Shown: positions 1 through 5,838 of the stretch, in pieces
How the letters are laid out: each line of letters opens with the position of its first letter
Position numbering within the stretch: the first letter of the stretch is position 1
From: Victivallales bacterium
GTDB lineage: Bacteria > Verrucomicrobiota > Lentisphaeria > Victivallales > Victivallaceae
Assembly: GCA_019038735.1 (NCBI GenBank)
Contig: JAHOYW010000140.1
Location: 1 to 5,838 of the forward strand
Direction of reading: 5' to 3'
DNA: 5,838 nt
The notes under the pieces: generated by a model
What the model saw: only the letters and a program-made list of their open reading frames with translations
The model's database searches: none
What the model was told of the DNA's origin: nothing
Made by a program: the position numbers and the translations under genes

Positions 1-200
1 ATTATGAGACTGTCGTATGTGTATCTGATAAATATGATGATTTTTCAATGAACAATATAGTAACAACTATTTTTGGTCATGCATCAGAAATTTTTAATTA
101 CAAGGGGACAACATATATATCATCATGCGGCCCAGAGGACGATCAGGTGTTAAATACTCACGGACTTTATCTCGCTGAACTTGCTTGGCTTAGTAAGTGA
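1..200 (+). CDS. C-terminal end of a GH32/GH43-type beta-propeller glycosidase-like protein (5' truncated)
   Basis: An open frame enters from the left edge (first full codon at base 3) and ends at TGA 198-200, leaving 65 residues. The tail has HASEIF at visible residues 26-31, then YISSCG at 38-43 and GLYLAELAW at 54-62. From memory of the families, an 'HAPEI ... YY(I/L)SS(C/A)G ... GLYLA-L-W' ending is the last blade of five-bladed beta-propeller proteins annotated as glycosyl hydrolase family 32 or 43. The Ser in HASEI replaces the usual Pro. The catalytic residues would lie mostly upstream, so substrate cannot be judged. The stop is 63 bases before the beta-mannosidase on the same strand, which suggests one operon. 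I am fairly sure that this is a real gene end and only moderately sure of the family; a sugar-binding or inactive propeller is possible. Confidence 0.66.
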   Translation, partial: YETVVCVSDKYDDFSMNNIVTTIFGHASEIFNYKGTTYISSCGPEDDQVLNTHGLYLAELAWLSK

Positions 201-263
201 GCGTTGTAATAGTGCTAAAAGAATATACTCGAATATAAAAATCAACATTAGGATTTTTAAGAA
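201..263 (+). promoter_or_regulatory. Intergenic leader before the beta-mannosidase, with a tandem GAATATA repeat
   Basis: This AT-rich 63-base gap contains GAATATA twice (221-227 and 231-237), exactly 10 bases apart, which is about one helical turn. TATACT at 224-229 resembles a -10 box, but no -35 box sits at 16-18 bases; the nearest candidate, TTGTAA at 204-209, is only 14 bases away. A weak ribosome-binding site, AGGA at 250-253, lies 10 bases before the ATG at 264. The gap could hold an internal promoter or an operator, or simply be operon spacer. Only the repeat and the weak ribosome-binding site are seen directly. Confidence 0.22.
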
Positions 264-2717
264 ATGAATAAAATTGACTTAAAAGGAATATGGAACTTAA
301 AACAGCTTGGTCGGGAAAGTATTATCTCCGCTAATGTGCCGGGCGATAATCATAGCGCGCTTTTAACGGCAGGACAAATTCCCGACCCATATTTCAGAAA
401 AAATGAGACAGATGTCCAGTGGGTTGGAGAAGCAGACTGGGAATACAGCAGAGAATTTAACGTTTCTGAAGAACTGCTAGAGTGTGATTCTGTGTTCTTG
501 AATATGACGATGCTGGATACTTTTGCTGTCGTTTCTATTAACGGTAAAAAAGTCTGTAAAGGCGATAATATGTTTAAGCGTTATCGCGTGGAGCTTAAAA
601 AATATTTAAAGTCCGGGAAAAATAAGATTAGTATTTTATTTAAAAGTGCTGAAAAAGAAGCTCTTAAAGAAGCAAAAAATCAGCCCTTGAAAATTCCGTA
701 CACAGTTAATAATCAAATTCCACACTGCAATCTTATCAGAAAGGTTCAATGTCATCCTGGTTGGGATTGGGGAATATGCCTGATGGTTTCAGGTATTTAT
801 GATGAAATCTACCTTCAGGGAATTACTAGTGCTAGAATCGAACATATTTATACCGAGCAGAAACATAGCAAGAATAAGTGTTCTGTTACGGCTGTTGCCG
901 AATTATATGTAGAGAGTGCAGGAGTAATTGAAACGGTATTTGATTTCAATGGAGAGAAGCAGAAAATCAGCAAAAACCTAAAGGCTGGACTGAATCTTGT
1001 CAAGGCAAAGTTTGACCTTGTTAATCCAAAACTATGGTGGCCTGCAGGTTCTGGAGATCAGTTTTTATATGAACTTAAAGTAAAAATTCCTGATGATATT
1101 CTCAGCAGAAAAATCGGATTGCGCACTATGGAAGTGATTCGGGAAAAAGATGTTCATGGCACTAGTATGAAATTCCGTGTTAATGGTGTGGATATTTTCT
1201 GCAAAGGAGCCAGTTGGATTCCCATGGATGCAATGCCGGAACGACAAACTCGCGAAGTTTACGAAGACTTATTGGAATCCGCAAGACTCGCAAATATGAA
1301 TATGCTGCGTGTATGGGGCGGAGGACAGTATGAAAAAGAAGATTTTTATGAGCTATGTGATGAGAAAGGTCTGATGGTATGGCAGGATATGATGTTTGCC
1401 TGTTCTCTTTACCCGGCAACAGATTCTTTTATTGAAAATGTATTAGGTGAACTTGAGTATCAGCTAAAGCGTTTGCGCTCACATTCGTGTATTGCCATTT
1501 GGTGTGGTGACAATGAAGTTATCGGAGGACTTGGGTGGCATACAGAATCTAAAGAAAATCCTAAAGTCTATTTAGTCAACTATGACCGTTTGAACCGTGA
1601 ACTTGGCAAGGCGGTCGAAAAATATTCTCCTGAGCATGTTTTCTGGCCAAGCTCGCCATGTGGCGGACCAGATACACAGTTTAATGATGGTTGGCATGAC
1701 GATTCACAAGGTGATATGCACTACTGGGACGTTTGGTTTGGCGACAAATCTTTTGACGGTTATTATGATGTTAAACCGCGTTTTTGTTCAGAATTTGGAT
1801 TTCAGTCATTTTCATCAAAGAAAATTATTGATAGCTTCGCCATTGAAGAGGATTATAATATTTTTTCTCCTGTAATGGATTTTCATCAGCGTTGCGACAA
1901 AGGTAATATCAATATTATTAATATGATAGGAAAATATTTTCGTATGCCTAAAGGTTTTGATGATTTTCTTTATGTCAGCCAGTTGCAACATGGCTTGGCG
2001 ATAAAGACCGCTGTTGAGTATTGGCGAAGCCTGCAACCTGTTTGCATGGGTTCACTGTATTGGCAGCTCAATGACAACTGGCCTTTGGCGTCCTGGGCAA
2101 GCATTGAATATGGCGGAAACTGGAAGCAGCTGCATTATCAGGCTAAACGTTTTTTTGCACCAGCCATAACTGTACCTTTGCAAAAGGATGGTAAATTTGA
2201 AATATGGAGCGTTAATGACCGGCATCATAATCTTGATTTTAAAGTTCAAGCAACAATTTATAATCTTGATGGTAAAAAATTAGACAGCATGGATTTTTCT
2301 GCAACTGTTAAAGCTGGAAACACGAAAAAATTCAAAGAAATAAAAATAGAAAATTTAAAGTTTGATCTTGATAATTCTTTTATGCTTATTGAGACTACTG
2401 CTAAAGGGCAAGGCGAGACTCTGACTCATTTCAATACGCATTTCTTTGCGCCTTACAAAAGTTGCGAACTTCGCAAAGCTAAAGTAAAACATTCTGTTAT
2501 CGAAAATAAAAATGGGCTTGCAGTTGAACTCTCAACGGATCAACCGGCATTTTTTGTCAATTTGGAAACATCTGGGGTCAACGGAATTTTTGATGATAAC
2601 TGTGTTACTTTAATGCCTGAAAAGCAAAAAATTCTAAGCTTTATTCCCAAACAGAAGGTAACGAAAGATCAACTTCAAAAAGCAATCAAAGTCAAACATC
2701 TTGCGGAAACGTATTAA
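264..2717 (+). CDS. GH2 beta-mannosidase, intracellular
   Basis: This 817-residue enzyme should remove terminal beta-linked mannose from the non-reducing end of oligosaccharides (for example beta-1,4-mannosides or Man-GlcNAc) by the retaining GH2 mechanism. Its length is normal for bacterial beta-mannosidases. The domains, in order, are an N-terminal jelly roll (about 1-190, with VPGDNHSALL at 26-35 and RKVQCHPGWDWG at 159-170), an immunoglobulin-like domain (about 190-285, ending in LWWPAGSGDQFLYEL), the TIM barrel (about 285-620) and C-terminal beta domains (about 635-817). MLRVWGGGQYE at 347-357 and WQDMM at 373-377 are typical of the subfamily. The acid/base is Glu418 in WCGDNE (413-418) and the nucleophile is Glu510 in RFCSEFGFQS. 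WQLNDNWP at 600-607 closes the active site. The usual motif is WCGNNE, so Asp416 is a small variation next to intact catalytic residues. There is no signal peptide, so a cytoplasmic location is likely. The start is fixed by the in-frame stop at 258-260. The next gene begins 28 bases downstream. A related exo-beta-glycosidase specificity cannot be excluded. Confidence 0.93.
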   Translation: MNKIDLKGIWNLKQLGRESIISANVPGDNHSALLTAGQIPDPYFRKNETDVQWVGEADWEYSREFNVSEELLECDSVFLNMTMLDTFAVVSINGKKVCKGDNMFKRYRVELKKYLKSGKNKISILFKSAEKEALKEAKNQPLKIPYTVNNQIPHCNLIRKVQCHPGWDWGICLMVSGIYDEIYLQGITSARIEHIYTEQKHSKNKCSVTAVAELYVESAGVIETVFDFNGEKQKISKNLKAGLNLVKAKFDLVNPKLWWPAGSGDQFLYELKVKIPDDILSRKIGLRTMEVIREKDVHGTSMKFRVNGVDIFCKGASWIPMDAMPERQTREVYEDLLESARLANMNMLRVWGGGQYEKEDFYELCDEKGLMVWQDMMFACSLYPATDSFIENVLGELEYQLKRLRSHSCIAIWCGDNEVIGGLGWHTESKENPKVYLVNYDRLNRELGKAVEKYSPEHVFWPSSPCGGPDTQFNDGWHDDSQGDMHYWDVWFGDKSFDGYYDVKPRFCSEFGFQSFSSKKIIDSFAIEEDYNIFSPVMDFHQRCDKGNINIINMIGKYFRMPKGFDDFLYVSQLQHGLAIKTAVEYWRSLQPVCMGSLYWQLNDNWPLASWASIEYGGNWKQLHYQAKRFFAPAITVPLQKDGKFEIWSVNDRHHNLDFKVQATIYNLDGKKLDSMDFSATVKAGNTKKFKEIKIENLKFDLDNSFMLIETTAKGQGETLTHFNTHFFAPYKSCELRKAKVKHSVIENKNGLAVELSTDQPAFFVNLETSGVNGIFDDNCVTLMPEKQKILSFIPKQKVTKDQLQKAIKVKHLAETY

Positions 2718-2745
2718 AAGGTTATAAAAAAAGGTAATAATAAAA

Positions 2746-4773
2746 ATGCAAAATTTGAAATTCAGACAAATCCATTTAGATTTTCATACTTCACCTGAAA
2801 TTGATGATATAGGTGTAGAATTTGACAAGGAACAATGGCAAAATGCACTAAAGCTTGGACATGTGGATTCTATTACGTGCTTTGCGACAGGACATCATGG
2901 TTGGTCCTACTATGACACAAAGCTTGGTAGAAAACACCCGCACCTTTCATTTGATTTACTTCGTGCCCAATTTGACGCGACAAAAGAAATAGGAGTTAAT
3001 GTACCAATTTACCTCACTGCTGGGGTTCATAATATGATTGCAGAAGAACACCCTGAATGGCGGGAAATAGAACGTGATGGTAAATTTGCAGGCTGGACAG
3101 ATGATCTTTTAGAGCCTGGGTTCCGTATGCTTTGCTTTAATTCTCCGTATTTGGATTATCTTTGCAAACAAATAGAAGAAGTTGTAAGCCTTTTTCCGAA
3201 TGCAGACGGTATTTTCTTGGATATTATTAGTCAATCACAATGTTATTGTCGCTGGTGCATGGAGTCTATGCTGGAAAAGGGATTTAATCCAGAAAAAGAA
3301 GAAGAACGCTTGGCTCACGCAAAAATTGTTTTGCATAACTACTATGAACGGACAACTGCTGTTGCACGCATTAATGATGCAAATATGCCTGTTTTCCATA
3401 ATAGCGGGCATATTCAATGTGGTAATCGTGATATTTTAAAACATTTTAGCCATCTTGAACTAGAGTCATTACCGACTGGGGGTTGGGGATATGATCATTT
3501 CCCAATTTCAGCAAAATATTGTCATAAATTAGAACATGATTTTTTAGGTATGACTGGTAAGTTTCATACTACTTGGGGAGAATTTGGTGGTTACAAGCAC
3601 CCGAATGCCTTACGTTATGAATGCGCATCCATGTTGGCTTATGGGGCAAAATGCAGTGTCGGAGATCAGCTTCATCCGTCTGGTAAAATGGATATGAGTA
3701 CATATAAATTAATTGGCGAAGCCTATGCCGAAGTTGCAAGTAAGGAAAAATGGTGTATTAATGCAGAAAATGTTGCGGATATTGCTTTGTTGTCCAGTGA
3801 GGCTGTCAATAAAGCTAATTTATGTGCTCGTGATGATGTTGCATCAGATATTGGAGCTGGGAGAATTTTACTTGAGGGACATTTCCTGTTTGACGTTCTT
3901 GATACCGAAATGGATTTCAGCAAATATAAAGTCCTCATTCTGCCGGATGAAATAAAAATTAACAATCTATTGAAAACTAAAATTGACGAATATCTTGCCG
4001 GAGGCGGCAAGTTACTGCTAACAGGCAGCAGCGGCTTAGCGGCGGACGGAAGCGGTTTTCTTTTTGATGTTGGAGCAAAGTGGGAAGGTGAAAACGAATA
4101 TAGTCCAGACTATATTTTGACTAATGAAGAACTTCGTCCTTCTTTTATCGATTCTCCCTTAGTAATGTATTTGCCTAGTCAAAAAATAACATTAACAAAT
4201 GGACAGAGTTTAGGCGAGATGTACAATCCATATTTTAATCGGCAATATGAGCATTTTTGCAGCCATCAGCATGCTCCTCCTCAAACAGAGCCCTCTGGTT
4301 TTGCCTGTGGAGTTCGCAATGGGAATATTCTCTATCTTGCTCATCCAGTCTTTTCTATTTATCGTGGCTTTGGCGCAGTCGCCTATAAGGAATATATAAT
4401 TAACGCAATTAATTCTCTTTTAGGGAAAGCTACATTGAAAGTCGGCTTGCCGTCAACAGCTAGGGTTTCTTTAATGAAGCAAGCTGACCATAAGCGCTAT
4501 GTTTTGCATCTTTTATATGCCAACACTATCAAACGTGGTGGACCACTTACTCTTTCCGGAGGGACTGTTTCAGGAAGAAGCGATGGCGTAGAAGTAATAG
4601 ATGAACTCGTCGCACTTTATAATGTTAAAATTTCTCTAATGATTTCTGAAAAAATAAAAAGCGTTATTTGTGTGCCCAGTGGAGATAAATTGATTTTTGA
4701 GCAAAGCGGCAATGAAATCCGTTTAGTTCTTCCGCGATTAGAATGTCATCAGATGATACAATTGACTTATTAA
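2746..4773 (+). CDS. GHL6/GH151-like TIM-barrel glycoside hydrolase with GH42-type trimerisation domain (possible alpha-L-fucosidase)
   Basis: This 675-residue protein belongs to a family often annotated as hypothetical glycosyl hydrolase 6 or beta-galactosidase-trimerisation-domain protein; some relatives are GH151 alpha-L-fucosidases. The TIM barrel spans about 5-335. It has RQIHLDFHTS (7-16), HHGWSYYD (50-57), CFNSPY (130-135), DGIFLDI (154-160), HLELESLPTGGWGYDHF (236-252), WGEFGG (277-282) and GDQLHPSG (306-313). An alpha/beta domain like the GH42 trimerisation fold covers about 340-560, including YKVLILPDE and AGGGKLLLTGSSG, and a beta-sandwich covers about 565-675. Cys130, Cys166, Cys168 and Cys171 (CYCRWC) match the arrangement of the structural zinc site in GH42. 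Asp159, Glu238, Glu240 and Glu279 are candidate catalytic residues, unproven. There is no signal peptide, so it probably acts in the cytoplasm. An in-frame stop at 2725-2727 makes ATG 2746 the only reasonable start; AAGG at 2731-2734 is a weak, distant ribosome-binding site. The 28-base gap to the beta-mannosidase implies co-transcription. Family membership is confident; fucosidase activity is inference. Confidence 0.85.
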   Translation: MQNLKFRQIHLDFHTSPEIDDIGVEFDKEQWQNALKLGHVDSITCFATGHHGWSYYDTKLGRKHPHLSFDLLRAQFDATKEIGVNVPIYLTAGVHNMIAEEHPEWREIERDGKFAGWTDDLLEPGFRMLCFNSPYLDYLCKQIEEVVSLFPNADGIFLDIISQSQCYCRWCMESMLEKGFNPEKEEERLAHAKIVLHNYYERTTAVARINDANMPVFHNSGHIQCGNRDILKHFSHLELESLPTGGWGYDHFPISAKYCHKLEHDFLGMTGKFHTTWGEFGGYKHPNALRYECASMLAYGAKCSVGDQLHPSGKMDMSTYKLIGEAYAEVASKEKWCINAENVADIALLSSEAVNKANLCARDDVASDIGAGRILLEGHFLFDVLDTEMDFSKYKVLILPDEIKINNLLKTKIDEYLAGGGKLLLTGSSGLAADGSGFLFDVGAKWEGENEYSPDYILTNEELRPSFIDSPLVMYLPSQKITLTNGQSLGEMYNPYFNRQYEHFCSHQHAPPQTEPSGFACGVRNGNILYLAHPVFSIYRGFGAVAYKEYIINAINSLLGKATLKVGLPSTARVSLMKQADHKRYVLHLLYANTIKRGGPLTLSGGTVSGRSDGVEVIDELVALYNVKISLMISEKIKSVICVPSGDKLIFEQSGNEIRLVLPRLECHQMIQLTY

Positions 4774-4899
4774 AATAAATATAGATTAAAAATTAGCACG
4801 ATACTATGAATAATCATTTTTAAAAAAAACTAGAAATTCCATACATAAAAGGTGAAAGTAAACTGGTATATCCCTCGGCACCGGTATTAGGGGAGTGCA

Positions 4900-4936
4900 A
4901 GTGGAGCATCTCATTACGACATCTCCATTATTTTTG
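4900..4936 (+). terminator. Possible intrinsic terminator of the + strand operon
   Basis: AGTGGAG (4900-4906) pairs with CTCCATT (4923-4929) as a 7-bp stem with one G-T pair and a 16-base interior. It is followed at once by A and TTTTT (4931-4935). The position, 126 bases past the stop of the GHL6/GH151-like gene, is late but lies before the end of the convergent gene. The long loop and modest stem make this a weak call. Read on the - strand the stem has no following T-run, so it would not obviously terminate the hexosaminidase-like gene. Confidence 0.35.
4907..4930. repeat. Short imperfect direct repeat CATCTCATTA / CATCTCCATTA
   Basis: CATCTCATTA (4907-4916) recurs as CATCTCCATTA (4920-4930) with one inserted C and a 3-base spacer. 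It falls in the loop and right arm of the terminator-like hairpin. It may be a small local duplication or chance; no function can be assigned. Confidence 0.3.
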
Positions 4937-4944
4937 TGTACTTT

Positions 4945-5838
4945 TTAAATCTGATTACTCCCGGTAGCTACGTATCTGTAAGTATTATCGCTAGTCGGCT
5001 GATTTGTTTTTCCCTCCAATTCAGCTAGAGAATCAACTGTGCCGTTAATATATTCCTTGATGCGGCATTGTGCTTCCTTCAAGCGAAGAATCTGTCCTCC
5101 TTGGCGAATTTGCAGAACTTCCAAGCCAAATGGCTTGAAATACTTGTGCCACATTTTACGGATTGAATCGCTAACGGCTTCACAAGCTCTCATCATTTCA
5201 GGCAGAACTTCATTGGCAATAGTGGCCATAGATGCTTTGTCATCAGATTCGTAAGCATCGAGAATATCTCTCCTGAACGCGACTTTGAGGCGTAGGAAGT
5301 CAGCTAAGAGCCAAGCGTGATTGATGTCAGCGGCGGCATCGTCATCGCGTTGATCTGCTAAATCTTCGCATATTGAATTATATAATTTTACTGCTTTTTC
5401 GGCAAAGTCGGCATCAATATTCTGCTTGCTGTCCCAGCAAATTCCCAACATTGGATCATCCCATAGAATAAATGGAGAACCAATTGTTTCAGTATCTTCT
5501 TTACTGTTTAAGATATTTGCGCTGAGTCTGGCAGCGGTCAGATGATTTTTATAGCTGCCGCCGGTAATTGCTTTGAATTGAGCTTCTAAACGAACAGCAT
5601 CTTCATTGCCGCCGTAAGCGAGATCGGCCGCCCAGCAGAGATCTGCCAGTACAGAATTTATTTCGCAAAACGCGCCGTTATCGCCCCACAAGGTGAAGAA
5701 TACTTCATCAAGTTTAGTTTCACGACAAGCCTCAAGACATGGTTTAACGGTTTTTATATTCTGATCGTGGTCATTCCATATACGTTCCCAAGTCCATAAA
5801 CCTGAGCCCATCAATGGTTCGTAACCGATTTTGCGGTG
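4945..5838 (-). CDS. C-terminal part of a GH20-type beta-N-acetylhexosaminidase-like protein (5' truncated)
   Basis: The frame is open from the right edge to TAA (4945-4947), giving 297 visible residues. TTG 5812-5814 and ATG 5809-5811 could be mistaken for starts, but the frame continues upstream to the edge (HRKIGYEP...) and the protein begins mid-domain, so the true start lies outside. Visible residues 11-17 (GSGLWTW), 33-39 (PCLEACR) and 46-58 (VFFTLWGDNGAFC) match the end of the GH20 catalytic barrel in bacterial beta-N-acetylhexosaminidase-like proteins. There Trp residues line the sugar pocket and 'WGDDGAEC' is, from memory, the common form. A helix-rich C-terminal domain follows (about 75-297), rich in Ala, Leu, Asp and Glu, with an Arg/Lys-rich segment (SIRKMWHKYFKPFG). 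The Asp-Glu catalytic pair would be upstream, so activity cannot be confirmed. The gene converges on the + strand operon and must have its own promoter. The likely substrate is terminal beta-GlcNAc or GalNAc. Confidence 0.75.
   Translation of the reverse strand, partial: HRKIGYEPLMGSGLWTWERIWNDHDQNIKTVKPCLEACRETKLDEVFFTLWGDNGAFCEINSVLADLCWAADLAYGGNEDAVRLEAQFKAITGGSYKNHLTAARLSANILNSKEDTETIGSPFILWDDPMLGICWDSKQNIDADFAEKAVKLYNSICEDLADQRDDDAAADINHAWLLADFLRLKVAFRRDILDAYESDDKASMATIANEVLPEMMRACEAVSDSIRKMWHKYFKPFGLEVLQIRQGGQILRLKEAQCRIKEYINGTVDSLAELEGKTNQPTSDNTYRYVATGSNQI

Larger units (their letters stand above)
4774..4944. other. Gap between convergent genes with a sharp AT/GC composition step
   Basis: By direct count, bases 4774-4850 contain 13 G/C of 77, whereas 4851-4930 contain 38 G/C of 80. 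The AT-rich half is ordinary spacer and includes a weak 4-bp stem (ATGA 4806-4809 with TCAT 4814-4817) before TTTTT. The GC-richer half contains the palindrome ACCGGT (4880-4885), possible short pairings such as GCAC 4878-4881 with GTGC 4895-4898, and the terminator-like hairpin listed separately. No gene with an ordinary start codon is supported here on either strand. Confidence 0.5.

Noticed and set aside
204..239. TTGTAA with TATACT or TATAAA as a complete sigma-70 promoter
   Set aside because: The spacers would be 14 or 24 bases, too far from 16-18, so only a possible -10 box is noted.
1065..2249. Four - strand open frames of 60-79 codons and one + strand frame of 92 codons inside the beta-mannosidase gene
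   Set aside because: They lie wholly within a gene whose protein is conserved along its length, match no recognisable family, and lack plausible ribosome-binding context.
3200..4010. Short overlapping frames on both strands inside the GHL6/GH151-like gene
   Set aside because: They are out-of-frame readings of a clearly coding region with no recognisable protein motifs.
3994..4011. Perfect hairpin CTTGCCG-GAGG-CGGCAAG inside the GHL6/GH151-like gene
   Set aside because: It encodes the Gly-rich AGGGK turn of the middle domain and has no T-run after it, so coding constraint or chance explains it better than an internal terminator.
4824..4967. Stop-free + strand stretch in the convergent gap (about 47 codons, ending at TAG 4965-4967)
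   Set aside because: It has no ATG, GTG or TTG start, overlaps the end of the opposite gene, and its translation is not recognisable as any family.
5039..5254. 71-codon + strand frame opposite the GH20-like gene
   Set aside because: It lies antisense within a convincing coding frame and its translation shows no domain or motif.
5809..5814. TTG/ATG as the start of a 289-residue - strand gene
   Set aside because: The same frame continues without a stop to the window edge, and the protein would start in the middle of the GH20-type barrel; the gene is truncated by the window.

Overview
The window is bacterial DNA, low to moderate in GC, filled with carbohydrate-active enzymes. It holds two complete genes and the ends of two more, all glycoside hydrolases or likely ones. 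On the + strand are (1) the last 65 codons of a beta-propeller glycosidase-like protein (1-200), (2) a complete family GH2 beta-mannosidase (264-2717) and (3) a complete GHL6/GH151-like TIM-barrel glycosidase, possibly an alpha-L-fucosidase (2746-4773). On the - strand, converging on them, is (4) the C-terminal part of a GH20-type beta-N-acetylhexosaminidase-like protein (4945-5838), whose N-terminus and catalytic Asp-Glu pair lie outside the window. No RNA gene, mobile element, CRISPR array, transporter or regulator gene is visible.

Layout: the three + strand genes lie head to tail with gaps of 63 and 28 bases, so they are probably one operon. The ribosome-binding sites are weak: AGGA about 10 bases before gene 2 and AAGG about 11 bases before gene 3. 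A 171-base gap separates the convergent genes. Its first 77 bases are very AT-rich (13 G/C) and the next 80 are much richer (38 G/C). A hairpin followed by a T-run in the second part is the best candidate for an operon terminator.

The two complete enzymes lack signal peptides and membrane segments, so they probably act in the cytoplasm on imported oligosaccharides. A beta-mannosidase, a possible alpha-fucosidase and a hexosaminidase-like enzyme together could trim a fucosylated mannose/GlcNAc oligosaccharide such as an N-glycan core. This is inference from gene content only; other mannose-containing glycans fit too. Such glycosidase-dense loci are familiar from gut and environmental polysaccharide degraders, for example Lentisphaerota/Victivallales, Lachnospiraceae and Paenibacillus. 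The sequence alone does not fix the phylum, although the weak Shine-Dalgarno sites argue mildly against a typical Bacillota genome.

I found no wholly new system. The points most worth checking are the family and activity of gene 3, which has a GH42-like four-cysteine pattern but no Asn-Glu acid/base motif beside it, the possible N-glycan theme, and the unexplained GC-richer block between the convergent genes.
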